From the NCBI GenBank assembly GCA_944470555.2, contig OX104134.1, positions 77,122,678 through 77,186,677 on the forward strand: DNA of 64,000 nt, written 5' to 3'. The stretch's first letter is position 1. The number at the start of each line of letters is the position of its first letter. The notes beneath the pieces were generated by a model that was not told where the DNA came from, did not search any database, and saw nothing but the letters and a program-made list of their open reading frames with translations. Positions 12,493-23,698 of this stretch are shown one piece after another. Both the position numbers and the translations under genes were made by a program. The DNA comes from Heterobilharzia americana. Lineage: Eukaryota; Platyhelminthes; Trematoda; Strigeidida; Schistosomatidae.

Positions 12493-13868
12493 TTTGTCCC
12501 TTCGGTACCTAATGGAATATAAGGGCTTCAGTAGCACGTGTCCACTCCACTCTGTTCTCTGAAACCTTTCGAATCTGGCTCCACGACAGCCCACAAGCTA
12601 CTCATTTCCTCCTCGAAAGATCTCCTTCACGTCACCCTCGTCTCAGACGCCCAACTCGTCGTTTCCCATCCGGGTTCCACTCGACAACCTGGCCTGGCAC
12701 GTGATGTCTCCAGTAGGCCTTCTCCGTCTATGCCCAATCCATCTCCATTTCCTTCCAATGCATCATTTGTTGAGGGATAGCTCCTTGGTTGGTTCGTTCC
12801 CAGCCAGAGTTCCTGGTTGCTTATTCTTATTATTCTGGCCATCTGATCTTCAGTAATAAGCTAGCGTAGGTAACAGCTGTTGATCACGTATGTCTGTAGT
12901 TTGTTGGAAATGCTTTTTGTAATGCTCCAAGTCTCTAAACCATACAGAAGCACTGACTTGACATTGGTATTGAAGATCCGGATCTTGTTCCACATGCTGA
13001 GTGCAGTGCAGAAGATCTCAACACTGGTTTCAGGCTAATGAACTCCTGTCTTGCTGCCTTTCCGATATTGGCTGACTTTGACATCCTCGTCTGTGCAGCC
13101 ACCTGTAGTTGAAATAGTGCTGCCTAGGCAGGTAGGTGAAGGAGGCTACTTCCTTTAAGTTTCTCCCGTTGATGGTGATTGGAGCTTGTTGTTGTTGTTG
13201 GTTGGGTATCTTCATCACCTCCACCTCTGTCTTCTCTACATTCACTTGAAGTCCCATCTTCGGTGCCATGCCTTGACTCTTCTATCACCTTGTTAGTTTT
13301 CGCCTGAAGATCTTCAAGTTTGTGCGACACCAGACACAAGTCATCGTTGGTGAAATCCAAGTCTTTTCTGTAGTCCAATGTATCCACCTCTTCTCACAGC
13401 TCCCCACTGTTTGTTGCATGATCCAGTCGAGTCGACCACAATCAGGAATATCATGGGTGATATTAGACAGCCTTGTCTTACTCCTCCCTGTCTTCACTTC
13501 ACCTCAGAAGCATCACTGAGCTTCCCATTGTGAATTACTTGGCCGGCATGTGGCATCTTCATATAGTTGTTGAATGAGGTTGATAAGGGTTTGTGGTAAT
13601 CTGTAGTATTGAAGCAGTTTCCAAATTACTTGTCGGTCGACGCTGTCAAAGGCCTTTTCAATGTGGAAGAAGTTGAGGTGGAGTGGAGTTGACTGCCAGT
13701 CTATACTCTGTTCTATGATGATGCGAAGCGTGGCGTTTCAATTTGGTTCGCACATGATTTGTAGTTTCTGAAGGCAGCCATTCAGCCTGTTCTGGTTGTA
13801 GTTTGGAATTCAGTGCATCCTTCAGTCTCTCCAGGATGATGCGGCTTAATATTTTGCTTGGGGAGTTT
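12493..13868 (-). mobile_element. RTE-like retrotransposon, copy B (5'-truncated)
   Basis: This is the minus-strand 3' 1.4 kb of the same element as copy C (36,630-37,995, plus). Long peptide stretches are identical, including the lesions. Visible pieces are LSRIILERLKDAL and KLQPEQAEWLPSETTN at the 5' end. These are followed by the palm segment with FTNDDLCLVSHKLEDLQ (motif C, F-A-D-D changed to T-N-D-D), GLQVNVEKTEVEVMKI, and a QQQQQ run coded by CAA repeats. The 3' end lacks the long (AAT)n of C and ends in 'acaaataaatataaac'. It breaks off at 13,868 directly against a PLE reverse-transcriptase fragment. Confidence 0.85.
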
Positions 13869-13877
13869 GTTTCATAG

Positions 13878-14335
13878 GAAGTATGGAAATCCACGGACTG
13901 AAGTCAACAAACAGTGATTCTCAACTCCACAAAAGGTATGTCAATGATGCTTTTGTGATATACCATAACAAATGTGGCTTGAATCATGTACCAGATGTAT
14001 TTAACCACTGCCACCCAGAGATTATGATCTCTGTTGAAGTATAAAATGGGTCTGAAATTCTGTTTCTTGATATGGAATAGACAAGTAAGATTGATGGAAT
14101 ATTTATGGCGTCACTTTGCAGAAGACTTACACGGAATGGTCAGCTGACAAGCTTCTACAATTTAGTACCAATCAGTAGCAGAATAAACTTAACTCTTGCA
14201 ATGCGCCTCAAGCGTATTTGAAGCTCTAATGCATTAGACGATGAAATAAACTTTCTACGGAAATCTTATTTGACATGTCTCAAATGCTAGTATATTTGCC
14301 AGGTCGTGTCAAAATACCGATGAGTTCCGACTAGT
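13878..14335 (+). mobile_element. Penelope-like element, RT palm fragment
   Basis: The plus strand encodes KRYVNDAFVIYHNKCG, FNHCHPEI, EILFLDME and INFLRKSYLTC in order, with several stops. This matches the PLE RT around catalytic motif C (R-Y-V-D-D changed to Y-V-N-D, so the catalytic Asp pair is broken), then FLD and the region leading towards the nuclease. RTE copy B abuts its left edge, so either B inserted here or a rearrangement joined the two. No GIY-YIG part is seen downstream. Confidence 0.7.
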
Positions 14336-17040
14336 TGGCTACAAGGTCGATTACGAGTAGTGCACACGTAACACAACAGCGTGTTAAATGACATGGATGC
14401 TTGGCCGTGAGCCTTCAGCTTAGCGAGTCTGATAAACTATGATTCTAGCATTTCTAGTTTTTATTTGCATCAAAAAGTGAATAGTGAATACTTTTTTCAG
14501 CTATTATAACTATTTATTATTATTCTTGGAGGATTATTGTTATTCATATCAATGCATAAACAAACCTTGACCTTAGGCTTCATGCTGTGAACATATCAGG
14601 GTAATTTTAAATAGATGTATTTATTGTCTGAAATGCTTACCGATCATACGTTATGCACATTTAATGTTTGATACGTATTAATTTCATTTTTAGAATGTAA
14701 ATAACATGAAATTTTCAACTTGCTTTTACTCAAAGCGACAAACAGAAACAGCAAGCGCATACCTGAACACAGACGAAAGCACAAACTGTTAGTGCATACA
14801 AAAATTCCAAGACAGTACACTTACTGTATAAATGTTGACTAGTCTCAGGAGGCTATACGTTTGTTGTTGTTTTTATCTGCATATCAGAGTTCCTAGAGGC
14901 AAGTCACCGGTTTCTCTGGAATGGTGCCAGGATGTTTTCATTCTAATTATCTGTTGAAAGTAAATCATGAAAACGGATTACATGTTGGTTAAAAAAATGT
15001 TTTTACTTACCAGGATACTTTAATATATTTTGTGTGCGTGTGTGTTGCTTTTCCTTCTTCCTTTCCTATTCTCCCTGTGTAAATATAAAGAACCAAGTTG
15101 TTTACATCTAATATCGATCAATAAAGTTTCACATAATCTGCAAACAGCTGCTTACTATATATACTTTAATGGGTGAAGAGAGAGGGGATAAAAAGAATGT
15201 CTATGTAAATATTGTAACAAAATTCCTAAAGTTTGTTACTATGATCTTAGAGGAAAAATAAGTAGAAACGGATGAAATATCAGTTAAACCTTGTCATTCC
15301 TATATTTGTTTGTGTAATTACAGTTAATATGACATGATAACCACTGACTTGTTGTAGTAAAGTGATAATTATCTCTGCGGGTGAACATCGCTACTGATAA
15401 GATAAACCTACACAATTAACAAATCGGTTTTATCAGTTTATGCCTTGAATTTTAAGATAAAAGTTGGCTGGCAAGCTGCAAAACAATAATCTCTATTAAT
15501 GACTGGCAGTAATAAATTGACTCAGTATACAAAATGTAGAGAAAGTTAACAGTTCAAATCATTTTTATCGTGATTTCAGGCTGTTTATAGGTGCTGAGAT
15601 GCGATAAAATCAGTAAAATTCTTTTTATTCTACAAACTTTATTGTTATTACGCTGTTTTAATCTTATAATTTGAGTCGAAAGTATAAAGTCTATAGCCTG
15701 TATGGTTTTCTTCGACATTTCAAAGTTAACGTATATTCTAGCAGTTGTCAGAGCATATGAAACATAAAGAAGAACAAGTACGATCTCTCCATAATTTGAA
15801 TGATTCATTTGGTCAACCAGTCAGTCATGAAGTTATCTGAAAACAAATCTTTTCGGCTGCACATCAGCTTCCACACGCTTACCACACCAATACACTTCTT
15901 ATACATATTTACGAAGCAAAGTGAGTAGTTGGTTAACAAAGAAAAGAAGAGATTTCGAACTGCTGCTACGTGTAGGTTAGGGTGTTACAAGACAATGAAA
16001 TGCTTTATTTAGACGTGATACGCTTAATAGCTATTGATCAGTCACGAAATATGAAGTTATTTGTAGGGATATTTTAATAAATCTACAGAAAATTTTCCAC
16101 AGGATCTATTTATTCAAATTCATCCATTGTTTTCGTCTTAGAAATATGTCTTGTGGATGCGGCAAGTACTCTTGCCCACTTTTGAAATGGGTCATTTTTC
16201 AAGTTAACAGCAAAATGGAGAAGTATTCTTTATAACGGTTTAATATATAATGACTTTCCATTGATGTCTTTCGTTCCTAACAGACAGGAAGTTAGTGGTT
16301 AGATTATCTCAGGTAGCTGTGATCTGACAAACTGGGTTATGTCTGAAATCGAAAGGAATACCTTGGTCTTATAGGAGTGTTAGTAGATAACTAGGTTGGA
16401 CAGGTTTCCGTTTTTGCTTCAGTCTTCAATCTATTGAATATGTGACCAGCTGTCTCACATTCTTTGAAGTGGTGAAAAGTTATGCATCGTAATCTTACAC
16501 TATTCCGTAACACACACTAACAACAGGTCTCTTTACCTCATTTCCATCCCGGTCACTTTACCCTTATAAGGAAGGTAGAGGTAGATAGTTTCATGCATCT
16601 CAATGCCAATATGTAACCTTTTTGCCCGTAAAGATCAACCAGCAAATTTAAGTTTCAAAGGTTTTATCCTCTTCATAGATAATATTTGTTTTTTCAACTG
16701 TTTGTTACTTACCCGACTAGTGCATCATTTATTGTGCACCACTTGTGGCACTTTTTCGCAAAGTATTGTAACTTACTGTTCATGCAATTAACTAATCAAA
16801 ATTTAAGTTATGAAGCTATCTGACCTCTATGACTCAACTCTGAAAAAGGTTAATCGATCAGGTTTTTAGTGTCCCTTCCTAGCTAGATGACATAACACTG
16901 TGGAACACTTTGTTTTGGTGCTAAGTACCAAGATTCAGATATAAAGAAGACCTAAAAGTAAGTTACACGCTGTTGTCTTCATAGACAAGGTGCACTCACA
17001 ATCTTGAGAAAACCAAGGAAACGTGAATTTACTCGGTGTC
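14336..17040. other. AT-rich sequence, no gene seen
   Basis: No supported gene. A minus-strand frame at 15,554-15,808 and a plus-strand frame at 16,603-16,791 show no recognisable domain. The sequence near 16,290-16,400 could be an old SINE but cannot be assigned. Confidence 0.45.
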
Positions 17041-17059
17041 TAAAATTCACCTCACTGAT

Positions 17060-17115
17060 GGTTTGCACAAAAGTAGGTCCGGGGCTTTCTGTTAACTGTC
17101 TTCTAACAACAAAAA
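17060..17115 (+). repeat. Truncated SINE (type 3), 3' part
   Basis: 'taggtccggggctttctgtt' closely matches the post-ribozyme part of the SINE at 47,283-47,303. The tRNA-like head and the CTGA core are not recognisable here. Confidence 0.45.
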
Positions 17116-17209
17116 CTAGGCATACCAGTGTCATTTTCCTCAACATTTTTAAAGCAATATAAACTTGGCGGATAAGTTTCCATCAGGAATACCAGTTTCC
17201 ATCCGATGA

Positions 17210-18370
17210 ACAACTTGTGTCAATTTTTCAATGCAATCGTGGACCCTGGACCACTCGTATGTAAGCTAGTCAGATAGAGAGACAAAGAGACGAAATCAAC
17301 GTAGAACTTCTCACACAAGTGGATTGATTCGAGTGAGAACAGACAGTTTGAAGATAAAGATTAGTGTGGATATTCAAGCTTTAGAAGACGTTGCTGGGTG
17401 AATACGTGTGCCATTGTGACCAAGTTTTACCCAAGAGTCCTCAACCGCTGATCCTCATCATGTTGGAGACTGCAGCCATGTGGTCTACATCTGTCAACAT
17501 GGCTGAGACCAAAACTCAGAGACTTAATGCTTTAGTGTCAGGTCTTCCTTTGGCCACCCTGAGCTTCCTCCCAACCTAACCAAACTTTTCTTGTTGTGAG
17601 ATGTCGAGGTAGATGGTAGATCAACATGCATGGTACATGTCAAAGCCATCACAGACGACCTAGGTCCACAACCTAACCAATAAACTTCCTGTTTTGTCGA
17701 GTACTCTTCATCTAACCTCGGCACTGCTCAAGCAGTGACTCCGCTAAACGCAAACAATCCTACGAAGACACCTGTGATCAAAATCCTGCAACCGCTTCAT
17801 GCCTTCTACTTTTGGCTGCCACGTTTCCCAGCCGTATGACAGGACAGAATGAATTGCAGAGCAGCATACTCGTCCTTGTATTGGCATTCGGATATCCCGC
17901 TAGTCGGCATCAGAGATGATGCAAGTTGGCAAATGTCAAACGATCCTTCTGCATTCAAACTGAAATTCCGTCAGCAACCAGCAGATTCCGGTTGGTGCAA
18001 CTCTCCAAGTAGGCAAAGCGGTCGGCATATTCCACTACTTCACACCTTATCATTAGACTAGGAGTAGTCACAGCCCGGTACTGAAGCGTCATCTCACATT
18101 TGAGGGGTGCAATACGCATTTCAAGCAAACTTAGATTTTTGTTCAACCCTTTCGGAAGACCACAAGTTTTGTCAACGTTTTCATCCTGCAGGACAACATC
18201 GTCTTCATACTCCAAGTCACCCAGCCGCCCATCAGGAAGTAGGTCAGTCCGTGTGAAGTCAGATTTATCTAAGGTTATGTCCATTAGTACATCAGTGACG
18301 AAGTTAGGTAGGAACGGTGACAGTGGACGTCCCTGATGGATACCACTAGATGCCAATGCCTCCGACTTCC
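17210..18370 (-). mobile_element. Non-LTR retrotransposon family 2, 3' half
   Basis: The minus strand carries the RT palm and thumb (17,955-18,356), then a C-terminal zone with frameshifts. That zone reads GRVCCSAIHSVLSYGWETW, FDHRCLRRI and WSTKQE-type remnants, followed by the tail homologous to 5,590-5,860 and 38,750-39,370. Everything upstream of motif B is missing, so this is a 5'-truncated copy. The clade (RTE or CR1) cannot be settled from this fragment. Confidence 0.75.
17955..18356 (-). pseudogene. Reverse transcriptase fragment (family 2), motifs B to thumb
   Basis: A continuous minus-strand frame of about 133 codons. Residues 5-16 read GIHQGRPLSPFL, the RT motif B/4 region (usual form G-x-x-Q-G-C-P-L-S-P). 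LPDGRLGDLEYEDDVVL is motif C/5, with the catalytic Y-A-D-D changed to Y-E-D-D. LEMRIAPLKCEMTLQ is the following GM-x-x-x-x-x-K-C segment, and CEVVEYADRFAYLESC is the thumb strand usually written F-x-Y-L-G-S. The frame lacks motifs 0-A and the endonuclease. The intact Asp pair suggests fairly recent death, but a lone fragment cannot act. Confidence 0.8.
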
Positions 18371-19955
18371 TAAATGAATGGATGATGATCGAATACGTAA
18401 CAGAACATGCGTTTCTCCAGATCTACAGGTTCACCTTGTTTATGAGATTTAACAAGCTGGAAGCATACATCCAACAGAATTGGACATATAACACTAGCTG
18501 AATTGTTTTTGTAGCCAGTCAAAATAGCTTCATATTGGATTCGTGCTGTCATTCACCGCATGTTCCACTGTTCAATTTGCATGAATGAATTATAGTAAGA
18601 ACTTTATTGTTTCCAAGGTAAGTTATCCTACTTTATACCTCAAGGTTTTACACGTACGTTTATCTTCAGCCTTCATCCACTACGCCGAACATAATTCCAA
18701 CAATGAGACACATCGCAAAATACTTTCGAATCGATAATTTTTTGCTAGCAAACATTCACTAAGATCACGATGGATGGAGTTTAAAAGCGTTAGAAAGTGA
18801 CTAAATGACAGTCTAGTCTTAAGTTTATTTCAATCATGTGTGTTGTCTACCTTCAGTTAACAAAGGTGTTTAGAAAGAAACAAAACGTAACTGCATCTCA
18901 AGCAAAACCTTATAATGATTGCCTTTAATTTATGGTCTGTATAACTGATTAACCTTGATTCCCTTTAACTTACTAATCTGATTTTTTATGCTGCCAAAAT
19001 TATATAAATGCCTTTTGTGTAAGTAAATCAAAATTCCATTGAAAAGATCAAATAAAATTTATGGCTCAGATTCATAAAAATATTATGATGGTTGCTAATG
19101 TTTTTGTTTTCGTTGTTGTTGTTGTTGTTATAGTTAATAATATCATTATAATGATAATGATTCATCTGATTTCTTTCGACCCACTTCTGTTACAAGACGA
19201 TTGTCTTGTGAGAGAAAAAAGGGAATAATTTCAGTTCTCTCTTTGTCTCCATTTCAATTCTGCTCGTTTATCTAAAATCTTAATGAATAAATTAACCGCC
19301 AGTCGAAGAAAAGGTGATTAACAATTGTGAATTTCACTGTTCATTGAATATCATAACCAGTATTATTATTATTATAAATAATAATAAATTATTCATATTG
19401 TGATTAACATGTAGATAATGAATCACGGGAGAATACATCATATCATAACTTTCTTCTGTGCAGTGGATTGTTTTTCAGTAAAAAGTAACTCTTTAAACTT
19501 TATGCTAATATTTCTGGTGAAGCTGTAGATAGAATGACATGGAAGGCACTAAATGAAAATTGCACAGTTACACAATGGATTTTAAAAATAAAAGCAGTAA
19601 GCAGGATAATTCTTCAGAATGCCAAATTGTTGTTTAATTTTGGCATCGCTTATTTCACCAATGCTTCTACCTCGAAGTTCAAATATTATACAACCCGCTG
19701 GTTTAAGATGTCATCGTCTACAGCTCAAGACGGTAATCCGTAACAGTTATGCTACGGTTTCCTTGAGTCTTTCAAAAAAAGTGCTTTAGGACGAGAAGAG
19801 GTTTTCTAACAGCAGTGAACACTTATCCTTTCATGAACGTCCTGCCACGATCAATATCTGTCTGTGTTTTTATTTCCATAGTTTTGGTATATCATTTGAT
19901 ATCATATGATATGTTACTTGATATTCATGATGTTGAAGTAAAGCAAAATAATGCT
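18371..19955. other. AT-rich sequence, no gene seen
   Basis: Contains a short GTT run near 19,114-19,131 and an ATT/AAT near-palindrome at 19,362-19,390 that could fold into a hairpin. A plus-strand frame at 19,534-19,743 shows no recognisable motif. Confidence 0.45.
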
Positions 19956-19959
19956 TTGA

Positions 19960-20110
19960 AACAAATTCTCCTTGAATTCGGAGGTTTGTGAGAATTTTTG
20001 TGGTTTGACCTGAAAGTCTTGTGTTCAATCATTGGGGATCAGGAGTCCCATACTAGGATGAAACGGTTTTCCAGTTCTTTCAGGTTTACAATGGTTGACA
20101 AACTGTTGTC
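19960..20110 (+). repeat. tRNA-derived SINE type 2 with decayed hammerhead
   Basis: A B-box-like 'gtgttcaatcattgg' (about 20,021-20,035) precedes the ribozyme-like segment at 20,036-20,085, followed by 'caggtttacaatggt'. The same order, on the minus strand, occurs at 54,000-54,110. Confidence 0.6.
20036..20085 (+). ncRNA. Hammerhead ribozyme motif, SINE type 2, degenerate
   Basis: Reads 'ggagtcccatactaggatga', then 'aacggttttccag'. Stem II (GTCC/GGA-) and GAAAC are recognisable. The upstream CTGA core is lost ('gatcaggag') and the C before GAAA is T, so activity is not expected. Confidence 0.5.
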
Positions 20111-20775
20111 AGTCCCTGATGAATACTAACTTGCAGTTCCTCTTGAACCTCTAACTACTTAGGTCAAGAAGACTACTGTTAACTTTTGCCAATGTTAGGT
20201 GAAGAATATTAGCAGTGAGATGGTCAATATCTGTTATAATGTGGTCGTCCTCACTAAGAATTCTATCTGTCAGTGTAAGTGAATGCTATTATGTTCTAGA
20301 GTGGTGTATTTGTTGAAATTTGTCAAGAAATATTACTTATCAATGTGTGTTATTGCAATGTCAATAGAGTTCATGTTAGATAGTGAAAAGGGTTGATCTT
20401 ATGTACCGGAAATATCCTGGTTAAAAGAAATATTGCCCAACGAATCTCAAGTTACGACTGATCAAACTTAAGTTTGGGATTCCAACCTGTCCAATGAAGG
20501 TTCTCTATTTGGTCTCACTTTGGGATTTTGACTGTTCCTTAGTGAAGTTTTCCAAAGTTCAATGTAGCATCTGTTTTACAATTTTCAAATATTTTCATCA
20601 ATTTTAGTTGATGTCAGTTGCTTACGAAAAATCTTGAAATAAATCTGTGCCAAAGTCTTTCATCTCAAGACTGAATGAGTGGTATGTGCTTGAGTTTCTT
20701 AGGTAATATGAATTTTTTCAAGTAAATACGTGAAGTTTGGTAGTATGTATACATTTATTTCCCTTGACAAATTTC

Positions 20776-20956
20776 AACAATGCAAGAATAAAGACATTTG
20801 CAGAGTAAAATGAACTCACTTTATTTCATGGCCTTTCATCAGCTGCATACAGCCTACAATTGAAATGAGTTATGAGTAGTCATATTGACACAACATACTT
20901 TAAACACGTAGAAATAAATGGAGATTTGAAATCCAGGATTAAAAATAAGTTAGTAA
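20776..20956 (-). repeat. Left inverted terminal repeat of PLE
   Basis: Reverse complement of 22,058-22,238, same length. Its minus strand contains the hammerhead-like segment 20,795-20,862. Confidence 0.85.
20795..20862 (-). ncRNA. Hammerhead-like motif in PLE left repeat
   Basis: Minus-strand mirror of 22,158-22,225 with the same CTGATGA...GAAA layout. Confidence 0.5.
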
Positions 20957-21234
20957 GTCAAGGAAATACAGGATTAATCGTTGTATATCTTAGTTATTCC
21001 AAATCTCTGAAGAACTGGATAGATTCGACATTTCAGATAAATTTATGGCATCATTTGATGTTTCCTCATTGTTTACGAACATAAACGTTTGGGTGAAACG
21101 ATAGACATAATCTGTCAACAGTATGATCTACTACCATTCCCGAAAACAGAACTCAAACAATTGCTGCCCTCTGCACAAAACGTGTTAATTTCTAGTTTAA
21201 TAATCAACTATGTTGGCAAACTTATGAACTGACT

Positions 21235-21534
21235 ATGGGTTCAACACTAGGACCTATCCTAACTGATATGTCCATGGCTCATCTCGAACGAAGAAGTCTG
21301 AACGCTGCGATCAAGGAAACGATACATTACTGCAGGTATGTCGATGATACTTTCATCATTTGTGATGATATGAATGATGCGTCAAAGTTGTTCTACACCT
21401 TCAATCAAGCCCACCCAAATATTAGTTTTACGAAGGAATATGAAAATGAGGACAGATTCAAATTTTTGGATCTAGGTATGAGGCGGAGATGTGATGGTGC
21501 ATTTGGGAAACCTATCCACAGAAAAAACATGTAG
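21235..21534 (+). pseudogene. PLE reverse transcriptase fragment with intact YVDD
   Basis: An open frame of about 100 codons. Positions 1-13 (MGSTLGPILTDMS) match the PLE RT segment before the active site. Positions around 30-46 (YCRYVDDTFIICDDM) hold motif C with both catalytic Asp. Later ENEDRFKFLDLGM matches the conserved F-L-D strand. The frame stops where the next conserved basic segment should continue. Upstream, the SFDV-SLFTN portion is split over two other frames. Confidence 0.75.
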
Positions 21535-22057
21535 ATTGGCCAGTACCTTCAATACAATTACTTTTGTCCCACCAGCTGTAAGCGTGGTCTAGTCAGGACG
21601 CTATTCACTAAAATAAAAAGGCTGTGCTCTAAAAATAAACAAGAAGAGGAATTCGTGATAACTGAGAAAGCTCTTATGGGGAATGGATACCACAAGAAAT
21701 TCATCATGAAGCATGGGAAAGAATCTAATGACAGGCCAAAATAATCAACTGTTGAAAAGAAGTCTGTTTTCCTTCACCTAGCATTCAAAGGTAATGAGAC
21801 ATCTAAATAGATAGACAGAAGAACAAAAGCTGCACTGAGAAGGAGCTTCCCTGCTGCCAGACTGATCTCAGTTTACAATATATTATGCTCAGTTTACGAT
21901 TTTCAAGTTTTTCATGTAATTATGTAACCTATTAGCTCTTAAACAGTTCTTTCATTTTACACTGATTTTCTTTTGTTGTCCCCCCACTCCACAGCTCCAG
22001 AATTTTCCATCTTATCAAATATAAATAACCATGGATTTTGACTAAGATATGTAACCA

Positions 22058-22238
22058 TTACTAACATATTGTTAATCCTGGATTTCAAATCTCCATTTAT
22101 TTCTACGTGTTTAAAGTATGTTGTGTCAATATGACTACTCATAACTCATTTCAATTGTAGGCTGTATGCAGCTGATGAAAGGCCATGAAATAAAGTGAGT
22201 TCATTTTACTCTGCAAATGTCTTTGTTCTTGCATTGTT
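22058..22238 (+). repeat. Right inverted terminal repeat of PLE
   Basis: Reverse complement of 20,776-20,956, same length. Its plus strand contains the hammerhead-like segment 22,158-22,225. Confidence 0.85.
22158..22225 (+). ncRNA. Hammerhead-like motif in PLE right repeat
   Basis: 'atgcagctgatgaaaggcc' is followed by 'atgaaataaagtg' and 'agttcattttactctgca'. TGCAG/CTGCA can form stem I around CTGATGA, and TAAAGTGA/TCATTTTA can form stem III after GAA. Stem II is minimal and the base pair next to the cleavage site is A-C, so activity is doubtful. The mirror copy lies at 20,795-20,862 (minus). Confidence 0.5.
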
Positions 22239-22652
22239 CAAATAATCCCATGAATTCGACACAACAGTAATTGATCCAAATAAAAATGTCCAAGTTGCAT
22301 TTGCATCTAAGAGACCGTGGTAAAAAAGGAACTACACTTTGTTTGCATTAAAATCTTTAGAGCAACTAAAAAGTAAATAAATCTGGATCAATACAAAAGT
22401 TGAGTTTTAAATATATGTTTCATTTGTGAAAATTTCACCAATGGAATGACTAAAGTGTATGCAACACTGAACATTTCATTTCCCTTCCACCCCCAACAAC
22501 CATGTCAGAAAAAGCAATCACCAGTATAATTTTAATTTTTTTAACTTGAAAAGATTAATTGAAATGCCAGAATAGTTTCTTACAACTGTCTTCCCTTTTA
22601 TTTTTGTCATAATACAGTATGAAGAATAATACCTAACCCCATTACTGGAAGC

Positions 22653-22657
<5 letters not shown>

Positions 22658-22690
<33 letters not shown>
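22658..22690. repeat. (AT)n microsatellite
   Basis: About 33 bases of alternating AT. It abuts a hammerhead-like segment at 22,725-22,790 and may be the 3' tail of that minus-strand repeat. Confidence 0.9.
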
Positions 22691-22693
<3 letters not shown>

Positions 22694-22724
22694 GCGTTCT
22701 TTTGTTGTACAACTTACTTTCCTT

Positions 22725-22790
22725 TTAAAGTCACTTGATCCAAGTTTCGAACCTAGTTGTTTTCATCAGCATTTCATGTCCCTAATAAAA
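22725..22790 (-). ncRNA. Candidate hammerhead motif beside the (AT)n tract
   Basis: The minus strand reads 'gctgatgaaaacaactaggt' then 'tcgaaacttggatcaagtga'. CTGATGA and GAAA are intact, stem II can form AAC/GTT and stem III is a perfect ACTTG/CAAGT hairpin. The base at the cleavage position is G, which hammerheads do not cut, and stem I pairing is poor. It could be a mutated PLE-type ribozyme or chance. Confidence 0.35.
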
Positions 22791-23089
22791 TGATTGTAGC
22801 TCATTAATAAAAAGCACAAGGGTTAAGAAACAAATAGCTATGTTCTGTTGTCTTAGTCAATCTAGGAAGATTTTGGTATGAGCATGAGTAGTTTCGAACT
22901 AATTATTAGAATTAGTAGTTTATCGTCTTGGTTATTGATATTTTGTGGTCACATCTCTATCGCTTTCAATGAGGACCGTGATATTAGGCTGAGGAGAGTG
23001 GTCAGCTGAGAGAAATTTATTGTCTTCCGTTATCAGATGAGATTGTGTGGAATATATGATTAGTACTGAAGCCGAACCATTAGGACATC

Positions 23090-23625
23090 AAACTATTCAA
23101 AGTGGTAGTCCCTAAAGATTTGTTGGGAAAAACTTGAAACCAAAGCAACACACGAAATTACTCTCAAAGAAAATCCTATTCATGAATTTAGATTTCAAAG
23201 TAATAGTGGTTCTGAAGAAGCCACCCTGCAGATTCTTAAGAAATTTTCCTTCCTGTTGAGGTTCATATTGTCTTCTCCAACCATCAGTTGACACTTGAAT
23301 GCGTCAAGTACAAGGTATAACTTCAAGCCACCTTAAAATATATCAATAAGTTTACTTGTTCATGTGGAGTTCCTTCCCAATGCATTCCTACTTGACTGTC
23401 AAGAAGCAGGTGTAATCCAGAAAAGCATTTCAGGCCTGTACATCTGGGTTTTCCTAGTCACATATATGCGCCAGAGTCTTCCTTTACAACTGTCTACAGA
23501 CATAAATTAGACGGTTCCAGAGAGGGGCGATTTCACAGTCTGTACATGATGCAGTCCTTGGCGGTTCATCAAATGAAGCCAGGATTCTGTATGCAGGAAA
23601 CGTACGTCAAATTTCTCCCACTTTT
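23090..23625 (+). mobile_element. Penelope-like element, connector and GIY-YIG fragment
   Basis: In sequence the plus strand gives RFVGKNLKPK-type remnants, KKILFMNLDFK, then FTCSCGVPSQCIPT (the C-S-C-G-x-x-Y-I-G-R nuclease core, with YIG lost), HIYAPESSFTTVYRHKLDG and LAVHQMKPGFCMQETYVKF. The order matches the 48.9-49.7 kb and 61 kb fragments. Multiple stops and shifts are present. It lies about 0.85 kb from the inverted-repeat PLE but differs in sequence. Confidence 0.7.
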
Positions 23626-23698
23626 TATTCTACTCTTAAAAGGTATGGTAACTACTTAACCCTTAATGATCAATAACAGACTTTTATTTGTTTCCAGC

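Larger units (their letters stand above)
20776..22238 (+). mobile_element. Penelope-like element bounded by 181-bp inverted repeats
   Basis: Bases 20,776-20,956 and 22,058-22,238 are reverse complements with few differences and no length change (181 bp each). Between them the plus strand encodes PLE RT pieces: an SLF-N-P region near 21,055-21,090, ELTMGSTLGPILTDMSMAHL (motif B region), HYCRYVDDTFIICDDMND with the catalytic Y-V-D-D intact, FKFLDLGMRRRCDG, and a decayed connector up to about 21,750. The N-terminal RT half and the GIY-YIG domain are missing, so it is internally deleted and non-autonomous. Both inverted repeats carry a hammerhead-like core, a known property of many PLE terminal repeats. 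Confidence 0.8.

Noticed and set aside
19360..19395. Rho-independent terminator at the ATT/AAT palindrome
   Set aside because: The context is a eukaryotic nuclear genome; the palindrome is a simple AT repeat.
22518..22712. Minus-strand frame with Tyr-Ile repeats
   Set aside because: Produced by the (AT)n microsatellite.
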